DNA from: Lentinula raphanica | Taxonomy: Eukaryota; Basidiomycota; Agaricomycetes; Agaricales; Omphalotaceae | Length of the DNA stretch: 64,000 nt | Direction: 5' to 3' | Assembly (NCBI GenBank): GCA_027919835.1 | Contig: JANVFP010000021.1 | Location: forward strand, 496,001 to 560,000 | In this document: positions 10,510 through 23,500 of the stretch, one piece after another | Numbering within the stretch: the first letter of the stretch is position 1 | How the letters are laid out: each line of letters starts with the position of its first letter | The notes under the pieces: model-generated | Told to the model about the DNA's origin: nothing | Seen by the model: the letters and a program-made list of their open reading frames with translations, nothing else | The model's database searches: none | Made by a program: the position numbers and the translations under genes

Positions 10510-12081
10510 TCAAGAAACCCACCTCTTCCACTTCACAGCCATCGAATTGTCATAATCGCAATGACACCTCCCTCGTTCATATGCAGGGGTAGAAGGATCT
10601 GGACACTGTTCCCAGCCGGTATGTGCGTACGCGATGTCGTTAAAATGATGTATGCGGTCTCGGTCGAGAAGAAGAGAGATGGTGATGCCGTGCACTGGTG
10701 CGTCACCCCAGCACTATTAGAGTAAAAGGTGTACAAGATAGATAGCGGATATCAGAAGCAAGAGAACATCAGCACAGTTTCACCAAATTGTTTGCAATCG
10801 AACGCACCTCATAATAAAACCCTCCCGCAGCTTTGAGATGCTCGAAGTAATTACTATATCCTTCTGATCCACGGAAAAAGTCGAGGTCGCCGATTTCGAA
10901 ATTGGTCCAATCTATGTAGATGGACGATGAGTACAGATTACTCGGGTATATGGACGTATAATGATTACGCACATGTACAGCTTGTCCATGTATTCCCCCC
11001 GTCCTCTGAGGCGAAACACATAGCATTATCAGGATGAAGATAATGTGGATTTTGATTGAAGAACTCTGCCGAGGAACAGTCAGACAGGAGCGAAGAGAAG
11101 CGGGTCGTTTAAACATACCCATTGAAGTATCCCAGTAGGTGCAGTCTCTTTCTGTTCCGGAAGGGAAGTCGTGAAGCCTAGGAGTCGTTAAGAAGCTTCG
11201 AGTAATTCCAGCAAAAGTGTCGACCATGAGCCTTATTATTGTCTTCCACGTACAAGAATGGACCGTATTCAATCTCGCAGCAATAGTTTATGTCCGGTCT
11301 ACGCGTCGTAGTTGTCAGTGAGAGCAGGAAACGACAACCGATTTTGCTCACTCTACACGCCAGTAATACTTGAAATTTTGCAGTAATGGTTGTCTATAGA
11401 AGAATCCAGAATAGAAACGATACATGTTGCAATACCTTGAGCAGCGAAGATTAACATGCAGCCATAACCGCAGATACACCTGGTACTTACGATACACTGT
11501 CTTTGGTAAACGATGGATCCGTCAACATACAGAGATTCTATTTGCCAGAATAATGAACATACCAGTATAAAAAAGACGCCTCTAATCTTAGACTTGCCTT
11601 GATCGCTCTCTCTTCATCTATAAAATCTGGTTGTGCCCACTGCTCGCGAGGGATTTGACCATAATAGGTTTTAGCGGAGGTTACGGTGCATCTATGTGGT
11701 ATGCAAATGTGAATGAGCATTGTGAAGGAAGCCGAGAACAAAGTACCCACCTGATAAGCTCTTCCGTGAAGAGCTCGTCGTTCAGAAAGACCCATGGAAT
11801 GTCTATCTGAGTCTCTTTTGAACCTTCCTTCGACCTGTTTCATACCATGCACCACCCCTGCTAGATCGCTAGTTCGCGCCAGGGTGAGAAAGGCAACATT
11901 GGCGTTGCGTGAGTAATAAGTATGTGGGTCGAGGTGTACTGTGTTTACACGATAGATTCGAATATGAGGGTGGTGGTTCAACTTTTGGAGAGTAAGAGTT
12001 GCTTCCAGTGAGATGGAGATGAGAATAGAGGTGAGTATGAGACCATAGAAGATATTGGCGTTAGAGCAAATCAATGAGCAT
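10510..12081 (-). pseudogene. GT15 alpha-1,2-mannosyltransferase (KRE2/MNT1 family), frameshifted
   Basis: GT15 enzymes are Golgi type II membrane proteins that extend O- and N-linked mannans. The order of landmarks is complete: an N-terminal hydrophobic anchor, NANVAFLTLARTSDL, then IPWVFLND, YYGQIPREQW, YRFYSGFFYRQPLL and YYWRVE. These are followed by CCEIEYGPFLYVEDNN, the signature NFEIGDLDFF, GGFYYE, WGDAPVHGITISLLL and HHFNDIAYAHTGWEQCP. Many short introns are kept, so this is a DNA-level copy. Two breaks are visible. The anchor frame has no ATG, and a one-base shift near 11815 separates the first segment from IPWVFLND. Everything downstream splices in phase. It is either a young pseudogene or a gene with sequence errors. 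Confidence 0.75.
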
Positions 12082-12624
12082 TACGATTGGGCGTAGAGAG
12101 TTTTTAGTCAACGTTGACACTAATGGTCGAAACCTTCGTTGATGGTCGACGGTCGATGGTCATGAAGAAGCAGTGGGCGTCAAATTTCCGAGCATGTGCA
12201 TCAGCGCTTGAAAACACCCAAACTTTGCATCGGACCAACCCAAGCCAATTATGACTCCAGTTCCTTTTTCAAGCTATTCGATCCGGCCTGGTCATTTAAT
12301 CAATCTGTCACGTATAGGATAGCGAAAGAACAACCACGCCTGCCGAAAACAGTCGGAATGATGACCTCGAAAAACGGGAGAGTCTAGATATCAGTCAAGG
12401 AGAAGTTGGAGAAACACTTCCTCCGATGTATCTCTCCAACTTTCTAACGAAGCATCTGCTGAGTTGGGGTGTAGAGAGTCGAGGCGCGCTTATCGTATAC
12501 TTCTGATATCTATTTTACATCTTATCTGTTTGTCGAATCAGGAATATCACCCGTTCTACCTTCGCCAAAACCAAAGACTCTGAAATTATTGGAGAAACTT
12601 GCTCTTGGTCTTCAAGACTTCATC

Positions 12625-15600
12625 ATGTCCAACGAACAAGATGCTCCTTCTTCCTCATTCGTTTATCCTATTAAATCTCTCCTAGGAAACATTCAGCCCG
12701 CTCCAGATGTGCATTCATCCTCATCAGGTTCTTCAACCTCTCCAGATTTGTCTCGTTCGGTTACGATGGATATTGGCTCCAAAAGCCCACCATTAAGTAC
12801 GCATATTCCTCAGTTCTCTCTATTAAAATTTCATCATTCCATCAGCTTCACCTGAAATCAACGACGTCGTTGTATCTGTTGCCTCCTCATCGAGATCAGA
12901 TGCCGCCAATCGCAAATCATTCACGAAACGACGAAACAAACGCTCACAAAGCTCTATCTTGATTTCCGATAGTCCTCAATTCTCCAGACAAAATCAGAAA
13001 TGGATCGAACAGCAAACGGGTAAAGCCCCCAATTTCAGCCATTTTCCTGCTGGCGAAGATTCCAACGCAGAATCTCCTGTTCCTCGTTTCTACACATCGA
13101 CATCTCCTTCTCCGACTACCTCACCGTCCGGCTCTCCTATCTTTTCAACGACGATGTTGAACTCAGGGGAACCTCCTCCTCCGAGTCCTCAGGAGTATAA
13201 TTCTCGACATCCTCCTGCTCTTCCAGTCGTCGCTCAACAGTCATTCACGAGTATGAGCGACTCTCTCCTACCCAGCACCTCAACCCCCGCTCCGCAGTGG
13301 AATCCTTCAGAACTCGGCATAGTCCATCTAGCTTCTATACCTTCTTTACGAGAAACCTCCACAAATGGTTCTGAGCGATCTAGTTTGAGATCGCCCCAAT
13401 CGACATCTGGTTCAAAATCGGAATCGAGTAGTAACACATCGTCAAAGTTTTCGAAATATCATACACCCGAAGAACTATCCTCGGGAGATGATTCTAAGGA
13501 CTCTTCTGGGAAGCCAGCCTCCAAGAGCTCGTCAGATGGGGACGGAAGAGCGCCATATTCAGGCGAGGTCTCTGTGCGCTCTCAAGACTCAGATGCGCCA
13601 CGCGTCTCTGTTCGGTTTCAATACATGCGCGATGAACATGGAAATCATGTTATTACAGGTCGAGAAGGAAAGCTAACGCGTTGCGAGGACGAGGTACGTC
13701 AATTCTACTCTAGTATACCCTATTCAAACTCAACCATTTCATGCAGCCTATCCGTACCCCACGCGCCGTTCAAGGATTAGGGGTGCTCATCGTCGTAGAA
13801 GAAGTCGAGGACGCGTTGGTAGTGCGTCAAGTATCCGAGGTGTATCCTCTCTACTCCGTGGCAATCGTACCGTTGAAAGACGTTCCATAGAACTCTACGG
13901 AACTTCTCGGGTTACCTCCGCGTTATCTCTTCAAACTCGAATGCTTCACGGACGTCCTTCCCGAATCGCAGGCTTCGCTGCTATGGGACAACGTGCAGTA
14001 CCTCTCAGAACCACCCGAAACAGGAGATAATACGGCGGATGACGAGCTAAAACGAGGTACACTGGATATATTCCTGCTGTTTGGATACGGGGCTCCTGGG
14101 ACTGTCATACCAGGCTTACCGGTTCCATCTGATCCATATGACCCCTGGGGCGTGCATGAAGGCAAGTGGCGGTGGACCTGTTGGTGTGCGATACACCGTC
14201 CGCAACCTAGTCCGTATCTATCCAACAATAAACCGAAAACACATAAATCACTCATTGTCATGGAATTCGAATTGAAGAGTTATTTCTTCAACCCACTCTA
14301 CCAGACGCCGAACTCTGCAACACCGTCGACTTCTGCACCTTCAGGTATCGAATCACCGGATAGTATAGGGAGTGGTTCCTCTGGTTCTCTCAGCTCTGCA
14401 AGTGCTTCAGGTAGTTCAGGGAGTGGCGGCACGCAAACAGGAAACTCCACCGACGCATCGACTAATAGACTTGTCTCCAATCCTACGAGTAGCGCCGATG
14501 TATCTCTCAACGAATCATCTGGCTCGAACTCAGACTCAAGCATCGCGACTCTGCGAAATCTTTCCGATTCAGAAATCACTCCTCCTACCCTGAGCAGTGC
14601 TGATTCCACCCAATTGCTATTTGAAGAAACAGATTCTCTGGGTCCCTTACACTCTGGGCATTCACTGGATGGACAGCTCGTGCCGGTCTATGGTCTGGAA
14701 GGAGATCCTGGATGGACTCCGAGCACAGAGGATATCATCGAGAGCACCATGACACGGTCAAAACCGCTTCTAGCTCTGGAGAGACTGCGACGAATGTCAC
14801 GGTTACCTGGGGCTCCGGATAACGATTCGTCCAAAGCCTCTCCGAGTTTTTGGGGCTCTCCAAAAGGCCGACGAGGATCCCGTCGATTGAATCCCACCAT
14901 AAGACGGTGCGGGACCTTCGAGCGGGAATGGGAACGTCAGCATGATGGACGTGTTCGCTGTCATGACTCAGATCAATGAGCAGCTGGGGGATGCGCCGGA
15001 TCTGGATGGTTTTTTGAAAGTGACGGGTGGGTGTAATCAAGGATTTGACGCAGTTTCATCGGGTGTTGGTTTATTGATGAGGTTTGGAATGGGCAGGTTG
15101 TAGCGGAGCTCGTGGATTGGAGTGTGACGCATGATCTGTTCAAGTAGCTACATTCTCCTGCTGGTGATATACCTGCTCAGGTATGCTGGTCTCTGATGCA
15201 TTTTCTTTTGGAAATTGGCTTGACTGACTTGTAACAGGCTAGGGAACTTTATAAACTGAGTTTGTCAAGGTCCAACGACGTTTATCTCGATCTCCTACCC
15301 ATCACTATCTTATAGACAAAGTACGAATCCTCTATGATCGTGACCAACCGACAGCTCGTATTGTCGTTCGCAATAGAGAAGATCTGGAAGAACCTCTGAA
15401 CATGACGCATTGTTATCTGCGAGCTATGAGTCCCATACACATCAAATGTCAGTCCTCAAAACAGTCGCTCATATCACGTCCTCTTACTGACCTATCCAAC
15501 GTAGACCTCGGTAATATGGGTGTCAGAGCATTCATGTCGGTGGTAAGGATATCCTCTGTAAGGATCGGAACATACCTTTCGTGATCAACGTACTCCAACA

Positions 15601-17578
15601 GTCAATCATGGCTTTTGGTTCTCTGTGGGGCTTGGTAGCTCACTCATATGGCCAGCATGGCATGCGCGTTTCCTTTCCTGTTCGACAGATGTTACGGCTT
15701 CTCAACCAGTCTATATCTCGTAACATCGAAAGACTAAGTTATGCACAGCGTCTCCATACCCGAAAACTGGTTTGTATGCTTTATACCCTAATAATCTCAG
15801 TCTTCTCACCTCAGTGTTAGATCAATACTGTATCATCGGATAATCACCCAGTGCGAGGCATTCACGTTCCACAACAGTTTTTCAAGCTCACGATCACATT
15901 CAGACAGGTCATATCGTTTCAAACGCGGATGATCTTCTCGGACTATTCGACGCCGATTTTGGGATCTTGGTTATTGGCGACGGTGCGAAGATTCTGGGTC
16001 CAAAGCAGCACGGACAAGAAATCCAGATCATGGCTGAATATCTTCGGCTAAAGTAGTTCAAGTACGTGTTCTTTTTGGTCTCATTGTAGTGTTCTTCAAG
16101 GTATTCATGCCCTGTTGTTCTCTTGAACAGTACCATTCAAGTGTCTCAAGCCGTCACCAAAGACTTTCCCGACCTAAATCTCTCAACGGGTCTAGAGGTT
16201 ATTGCAGGTTTACTCTGTGTTCCATTATCAAGTGGTGGAAAGGACTTCATTGCTCTTCTGCGGAAGGGCCAGCCTCGCGATGTCCGCTGGGCTGGGAAAC
16301 CGTATAAGCCAGACGTTGGCGCTAATGCTGCGCTTGAACCATGAAGGTCGTTCAAAATATGGTCTGAGACTGGCTGGACGATGTAGAGCTTGGACGGACG
16401 AGCAACTGGAAACAGCCGGGGCGTTGGCTTTGGTGTATGGGAAGGTTAGTCGGTTCTTCGACTTACATTGGTCACGGTGTTACTAACATTGGCCTGATAC
16501 AGTTCATAGAAGTCTGGCGACAGAAAGAGAGTGCTCTACAAACCACCAAGTTGACCAATCTGCTATTATCAAATGCTAGTCATGAAGGTGCGTGTTTTGA
16601 GAACACCACGTTCCACCGTATTGATTCCACCTCACAGTGCGAACACCGTTGAACCATATCATCAAGTATGCAAAATGATCTTCTTCGCCATATGCGGTGG
16701 CCACTGATTTTCCTCTTCCAGTTATCTTGAGATGGCTCTGAATGGATCTCTTGACTTCGAAACCCGGGATAATTTAAATCGATCGCATACTGCGTCCAAG
16801 GTATCGCAACTCGAATGCATCAATGATCTATTGGACTCACCACTTCTCTTCCAGAACCTTCTTTTCACGATTAATGATCTTCTGGTAAATACAAGGCACC
16901 AACGGATGAACAGTCATTGACTGATTTTCTGCAGGAGCTCACCCGTCTGGAAAGTGGCAACGAAACTTCGCTGAACGAACCGTTCAACCTCGCTGAGGGA
17001 ATTCAAGATGCCATTTCTATCTACAGAAATGAAGCCTACCGGAGGTTGACGTAGATTAATGTCCAGGTATCGTTATCGGGGATCGCAAGAAGATTCGAAC
17101 GGTCGTGCAGAATCTTACCGCCAACGCTTGTAAGTCTTTGACCTGTGTTGTTCTCTTGTCGTCAGAGGCTTAACATCAGAACCCAGTAAAATATACAATG
17201 AAAGGCAAGATAGCCGTGCGCTGCATTCCGTTTGGGGAACCTGAGGGTCTCCGTGGACCGTCATCCACAGCAATGGAAATTGTTGTAGCGGACACTGGAT
17301 GCGGAATTCCTCCTGTCAAGTTGGAGAGTATCTTCCGAGAGATCAACCAAGTTGAGTCATTCGAGCCCAAAAATAGTGTGGAGCCAGGTGCTGTGGATAG
17401 ACGCAGACCGCGATATGAATATCCTCCGCAGTGGAATGTATGTGAGCTGGACTTCTCTGTGAGGAGCTCCTTGGGTCAGCTTTTGGATATCGTGGGGGAA
17501 TCCAAGCGTGCTGAGCTGAACGCTTGGTTACCAGGCTATGTGGTGACTACGCATATTGCACTTGCCTCTCGCAGCTAG
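12625..17578 (+). pseudogene. Fungal phytochrome (hybrid histidine kinase), broken and truncated
   Basis: Fungal phytochromes bind biliverdin and signal through a histidine kinase and receiver. From ATG 12625 the first about 700 codons are open: a low-complexity Ser-rich leader, then the chromophore-binding PAS start with RCEDEPIRTP (Cys codon 13682-13684) and later ECFTDVLPES and WTCWCAIHRP. The GAF/PHY part follows with FHRVLVY, VRNREDLEEPLNMTHCYLR, YLGNMGVRA and SFPVRQMLRLL. The kinase part keeps NASHEVRTPLN (His codon about 16581), VVQNLTANA and VADTGCGIPP. Lesions include a frame break at 14880-14940, a deletion near 15075, TAG at 15145, TAG at 16054, TGA at 16342, a one-base loss near 16365 and a deletion with stop near 17050. 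The final kinase G2 box and the receiver domain are absent. Introns are preserved. Confidence 0.85.
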
Positions 17579-17984
17579 TTATGAACATACTTAGGGACGT
17601 CGAACGGTGTATAAAAATTTCTGTCTCTCATATACCCTTTGCAATTCTTGTGCCTAATACAACTCCCCAACGCACAAACCTCATAATTTCCATTCAGCTG
17701 AGAATTCCGTGAGCTGTTGACACGTCCGTTAATGAGCGATTACACAAAGAATGAATGATATGGTCATTGATGCACTGAGAGCCTCCTCAGGATTTCAAGT
17801 AGCAGTTGGAAAAGCACAATCGTGTTTATGTGCATATTGTGTATGCGAAACCGCAAGGCTTTCTGAGAGTAACAGTTGAGTATGAGCTGAACACTGAACA
17901 GTACGGGAATTGCCTTTGATGTTGGAAGACAATGATTATTGGTGTTTACAATATGTCCTACCGCACAAACATCTATGCTATGAT
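17579..17984. other. Spacer between convergent genes, nothing recognised
   Basis: No receiver domain or other coding signal continues the phytochrome here, and no RNA gene or repeat is visible. Confidence 0.4.
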
Positions 17985-19320
17985 TCATTGTGAATAACCG
18001 AAAGATACTGGTGCCTCCTGAGCTTGTGTTGACTCGGACTTTGATGTAGGTTTAGCGCAGACAATCTTCATCGGCTTGACCTTGTCGGTCGATGTTGCGA
18101 ACGAGATGTGAGTACCGGCAAAGTCAAGATAACTGTCCATGTCCTTGCCAATACAGTCTAAGGCTTTGAACGCGGAGAATATGTCGGCGAATTTGATCTT
18201 AACCGGTTTACTATCGCATGAATTAGTAGAGTACTCAAAATGAATTGAGAGCCTCAACCACGCACATTTTAGAAGAATTATAAGGATGACTGACGACCGT
18301 ACTAAATCTTTTGGCGACTTTCAAGACGCGTCTGAGCTGATCCACGTTGTGACACGGATATTGTACGAGAAGCACCCCCGCGCTGACTGCCAATCCGGAG
18401 ATTGGCACTCGCAGGGTCGAAACAGAGACGCCTGCGGTAGATGATTTTGCGTTGTTAAACGAGTGGAAGACGATCTTGACAACGGCAGGCTCAAGGAAGT
18501 CAATGAACTAGAGGGCATGAATCAGCAAAACAGTTCGTGTTCCACTGATGATTCGAGCACAAACAGCTTTGGCATTGGGTTCATCGAAGGTGATGCTCCG
18601 CATAACGTCTCGGTTAAGATTAGGTAGACCACTCTGTATCCGTCGAAGGAGTTCGCTGGTCGTGGCACCTTTTCGGATGACGGTGACGACCAGGTCTGTT
18701 TGGGAATTGGAAGGATATGGAGTGGGTGTATCGCATTTCTTGTCGTATCCATGATAGACTGAGTATCCCGCGTATGCCTCACTAGTGCGGAGGAGGTCTG
18801 AGGCCTAGAGGGGGTCATAGTGAAAATTCAACTTATAACGCGAAATATGGAGAAGTACCTTCATAGCTGCATATATTGACATGAAATGAACAGCCTTCTT
18901 CTTAACATCGTTGATCAGTGTTTCAGGGATATCCTTCGTATTGTTGGAGGAAACGCGAATGACTCTACTCGCATTCTTGAGCTCAACAGCTATGAGAGTC
19001 TCAGCAGGCAGAGCCGTAGGTCGTCCGTATTCTATCGAAGCGTCTTTGAGCGGCGGCGCTCGTGGTACTGAGAGGAATTTCCGGGTGAACTGGGATGCTG
19101 AGCGAGAATCCAGGAATTCTATGACCAGTGAGTCGTTCTCTCGGGGGATAACGTCGCAAAAGCGGCCTTGAGAGAAGCAAGAAAGGGCTTGTGAAGCCTC
19201 CAGGTAAGAAGGTAGATGTTTCAAGACTACAGAGCGCGTGAAACATGTTTGTGCAAAACGCTCATGAGCGTCCGACCGACGAGAAAAAAACAGGAGCGTG
19301 AGCGGGCCGGCCGGATCCAT
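17985..19320 (-). CDS. RNA-binding protein with RRM-like repeats (Nrd1/Msa2-like), 389 aa
   Basis: Four exons join exactly in phase: 19320-18859, 18804-18565, 18507-18266 and 18210-17985. The start ATG gives MDPAGPLTLLFF. The protein shows about four repeats with the beta-strand pattern of RNA recognition motifs: RSVVLKHLPSYLEA with LVIEFLDSRSASQF, then NASRVIRVSSNN, then DLVVTVIRKGATTSELL with AKAFIDFLEPAVV, and finally KIKFADIFSAFKALDCI followed by HISFATSTDKVKP. The strand-end consensus is loose, so the assignment to the fungal Nrd1 type is by pattern, not certainty. Intron 2 uses a GTTTGT donor. Unlike neighbouring host-type genes it has no lesion, so it may be under selection or recently captured. 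Confidence 0.55.
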
Positions 19321-19437
19321 TAGTCCTTCGGACTCAGAGCCGACTCTGATATCTGAATTTCGTCTTTGCAGAGAAACTGGGCCTATAGCCAGCTACTATC
19401 ATTGTGCACTCGCTACTGCTACTGCAGAAACTGTGTT

Positions 19438-20408
19438 ATGCCACGCACTGCCACTCCTGGTGGAGAACACGCCAAGAAAAAAGTCACTGGTGTAAGAATT
19501 TACTCATCGCTTCATGTAACAATATTGACACCTCTACTTCGGTACTTCAAGGACATAGCCAGAGAAGTAATCCGGAATTCCTTCGCAGTCACTTCTCTCG
19601 AACATATCTCAGAATTGGAACCAGTTTCTCTGGATTCTCTGGACCGCTTTCGCACCCGTCCAGAACACGGCCCAACTCTGATTAATGCTCAGCTTGACAC
19701 CTCTGGAAGGAACATTTCGGAGCTCAAACAGTCACCTTGGAATCAAGCTCTTATATACATGATAGCTCGAAAAGCCGAGAGTATCGCCCAGAGTACTAGA
19801 TCTGGATCCGGCGGTGCGGAACCACTGCAGCATGACGAATGGGATAAACTGGTCGCGGATAAGATATATAGGATACTTCGAAAGATCTGCTCCCACAAGA
19901 GCCCGGACGATTCTTCTCTTTCAAAACATTCACGGAGCCTTCGCGTCTGGGTAAGTTTACCATTGCTTGCGCCCTTGTAACCACTGAGCAGATTCCTTAG
20001 AAAATGACTCGAAGGCAGACTATTGCAACTATAGAGCAACAGGACTGCAAGGATAAAGGTGACATAGAAGGGTCTGATTGCTGGGACTTCATTCTGTATG
20101 CAGTTACGGTGCTTGGAATTGATGGGATGTCAGACGAAGAAGATGATGAAGAGAACGGGGAGAAGGTGAAATCAGTACTGGATGTCGATTTCAGGCGGCC
20201 AGAGTTTCGTACGCTTTTCCGATCTGTTGACACCAGAGCTATGGCTAAAGGCCAGGGTGGTCGAAAGCTTCGGAGAAGAGTGGAGGTCTCAAAAGTGGTT
20301 GAACGACAACCGCCCGGAAACATACCCTGTATCTTTCTGAGGCCAGGTTTCAGAAATAATAGCAATGCTGTAGCGGCTATTCAACTTGAAGCAGACTTAG
20401 CGAGGTAA
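19438..20408 (+). CDS. MSDEE-motif family protein, short form, 286 aa
   Basis: Three exons join in phase: 19438-19491, 19552-19950 and 20001-20408. Landmarks are SGRNISELKQSPWNQ, DKIYRILRKI, a segment GIDGMSDEEDDEEN, RRPEFRTLFRSVD and a C-terminal PPGNIPCIFLRPGF. The same order is found in the larger convergent gene at 20534-28211 (SGKSIDEFMASEWNQ, DRVYRVLLEI, HEFMSDEEDMW, WRHGYFTKLF and PKSFFNPIW). I recognise this as an Agaricomycete orphan family; function is unknown. The copy lacks the coiled-coil N-terminal part of its neighbour. The two genes end 125 bp apart, tail to tail, suggesting an inverted local duplication. The frame is intact. Confidence 0.65.
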
Positions 20409-20533
20409 GATTTTTTCGAAGCATGCTTTACATTTTGTTCTCATTAGTGCAGAACGGTCCAATTTTTTCAGGATAGATACAATATGCTCAAATAGACTGG
20501 TCCACGCGCTGTACATAACATACTAGCATGAGA

Positions 20534-23500
20534 CTATGAATCCATGTATCCTTCAAAATTACGCAGGGGAAATTCGGCATCGTCCAACTGCAGTGCTGAC
20601 CGCTGTACAATGCTCCTGTTTGCTAGCCAGATCGGGTTAAAAAAGCTCTTTGGTCGACTGGGAGGCGGTGGCCAAGTGGATTCTTTCTCCACATGAATCC
20701 GGGGCATTGGAGGACGACCTATCTGGTGAAAGATCATCTCCTCAACGCCTGTCGTGACCTCAATGAAGGTGAACAGCTTCGTGAAGTAGCCATGGCGCCA
20801 TTTGAGATGAAGGACCTGCTTGGCCGCTTTCGGGATGCGGCTACTGCTACTTCCACCGGTTTCATCCAAGTACCACATGTCCTCTTCGTCCGACATGAAT
20901 TCATGCCCCGCACGATTGAGAAGCAACACTACCCATTGCCAGAAGCTGAGTCCATCCTTATCATCCCTATCTTCACAAACCTCAACCATGCTAGCGGCAA
21001 CTTTCATCCGTAAGTCATATTTCTGTGCAAATTGTTAGTCAAGATGGGGAGCGTTAGACAAAAGTGGCGGCCATACCCTGTGTCTTGAAGAGGTGTTCTT
21101 TGCATTCTCAAGCGACGCAACGTATTTCTCCAACACTCGAGCCAAAGCCTCTTTCTTGGTTTCGCCGGGCCGTGGTAAAGCATGAGAAATCTCGAGCAGT
21201 ACACGGTACACTCTGTCCTTAGCAACGTCTACCCACTTGAACTTTGCAAAGCGTTTGCGATCCCTGGATTCCTGGACAATGGCCTCACACTCCTGGGCTA
21301 AGTTCAGAATGAACATCTGGTTCCATTCAGATGCCATGAATTCGTCAATGCTTTTTCCGCTGGTATCGAGATAGGTGCAGCGAAGCCCAGGCCCACTCTC
21401 TGCCGCTCCGTTTTGGAAATCATCCAATCGAGATTTTGATACTTGTTCAATGCCGGGGCGCCTTGTGCCATCATTGTTCTTGGTAACATTCAGCATTTCT
21501 CTAAGTTGCGTTCTGACGAGTATCTAACAGAGATTGAGCTTAGACAGGTGAAATTAGAGCTGACATACATTTGACTGGTTTTCCTGAGCTTCTTTGGTCC
21601 ATCGTGCTCGAATTCCCTTTCGACTGTAAAAAGCGCGAGTCCGACCGACTTTGGACTCGACGTCATTGTCAGAGTAAATGTCTTCTTCTTCGCTGGACAT
21701 TTCTGCCCGAGAGGTTGTCGCTTTCTGTTTCCCCTTGTCATTCTTATCGAGCGTCGTTTTGGGAAGAGTGTCATCGGTCTAAGATTGATTGTAAATGAAA
21801 CACAGCCTAGATAGAGGAACGTACTCACCAAACCAGCTCCAGGGTTGGCTTTCTCAGTTTTGACCGACTGGTGTATTCACTAGATTTAACGATCAGTATA
21901 ATATGCATAAAAATCCTGACTCACGTATGGCGACTTGCGTTTCGGCTTCTGTCCAAGCATATAGGTGAACTGGGGCTGCTCGTTGTCATTCTCGGTATCA
22001 GCCACATAACTTGAATCGTTCGACTACGAGTTCATGAGCAAGAGATCGTAAGAACTAAGAAAGCTGCTTACTTCTATTGGGCCTTTCAACATGTACTTCC
22101 GGTTAGCACTGGAAATAGCAGCTTCTACATTGACCTTTGATAATATTTTTCTGGCATTTCGTCTAGTGGCAGCGAAAATTTGTGGTACACTGTCAGTGGT
22201 TCCCGAAGTTGAGGCCATCTTCTGTGATTAAGTGAATATCAAGCCGTCAACTTTATAGCAAACATAGAACTGACATCGATATCAGCTCTGTAATCCGCAT
22301 TCGTTTGCTCAAGTCTATGGTTGGCTTCTCTGAGCGTCTTGATATCCTCGCTGTTTTTAACGTCCAAAGCACTGAGCCTCGAGATTTCGGTTTGAAGTGA
22401 GGTCAAGTCCCCAACTGCAGCAGAAGAGGACGACGGAGAATGCAAAAGAACCGAAATTTGGTTCTTCAAATGTTGATTATCCAGCGAACGTGTTTTCGCA
22501 TCTTTCTCAAGGGCCGCAATTTGCTTCAAAAGATCTTCTTCCTGCACCGGGAAAGGAGATCAGAACAGCTGGACATTAGATGATAGTCTGTAGACAAACT
22601 GTTGATGTCGGCTTTGTTTGGTTCCAAGTACTAGTACTGGCTGCATTCTGTGATCTCATACTTCAGTGTATTCATACGGCCATGTCAAATGTCGACCGTA
22701 CCTTGCTGTTCGAAAGCTGCCGTTGAAGATCGACGACCTTCTTTTGTTGGTCAGCGAGCATGTTCTTGATCTGGTCAAAACGAGACTTGGTCATGATAAA
22801 ACTTTAGCAAGTAAAAATGATACAGTAAAACAATTCACCCGTTGTACCCAGTCGCCATCGAGCCGCTCTTGCAGAGGTTTGAGCTGCGCCTCCAACTCTT
22901 TGATCCTATCCGGAGACGAACTGGAAGTCTGGAGAGCTCGTTTCAAGCTGGCTATTTCTTTCCGCAGGTCCTGTTGAAAGTGAGGTGTATATCTCACGTT
23001 GAATAGATGGAGTCCCACATCAATTTCGGCATCCTTTTTGTTCAACAATGAGCTCGAGTCCTCTTTCTGTTTATTCTTGGAAAAAACATATATCAACTTT
23101 CGCTCGAAGCAGGGCGCCCACCTGTAGTTACCTGTAACTCAGTCTGATGCTTTGAGGCCATCTCACTGCATTCATTCTAAAACAACCGTCAATCCCATAA
23201 AGCCTGTCATCAGGTATTTAGTTTCACCTGTAAGCGCTCGATATTGTTTTGGGCGTCCAGCAACTGTGCTTCGAGCACCTGGGCTTCCCTGTCGCGTTTC
23301 TTCAAGAGCGTAGCTCTGGCCTGTATTCCGGCAAGAATTTCTGCCTACATTAGCATTGTCAACATCGTAGAAAGAATGGTTTCGAGAAATCAGACATCTT
23401 TGCTTCGGATATCTGTCTCCAGTGCCTGAATCCTCTTTAAATCTTCCTGACGTTGCTTCTAGTTTGAAGGTATGAGATCATCCCTTGCGTAGATACTGAA

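Noticed and set aside
10465..10725. Plus-strand frame over the GT15 and GNAT region
   Set aside because: Antisense shadow; the minus strand carries recognisable GT15 and GNAT motifs.
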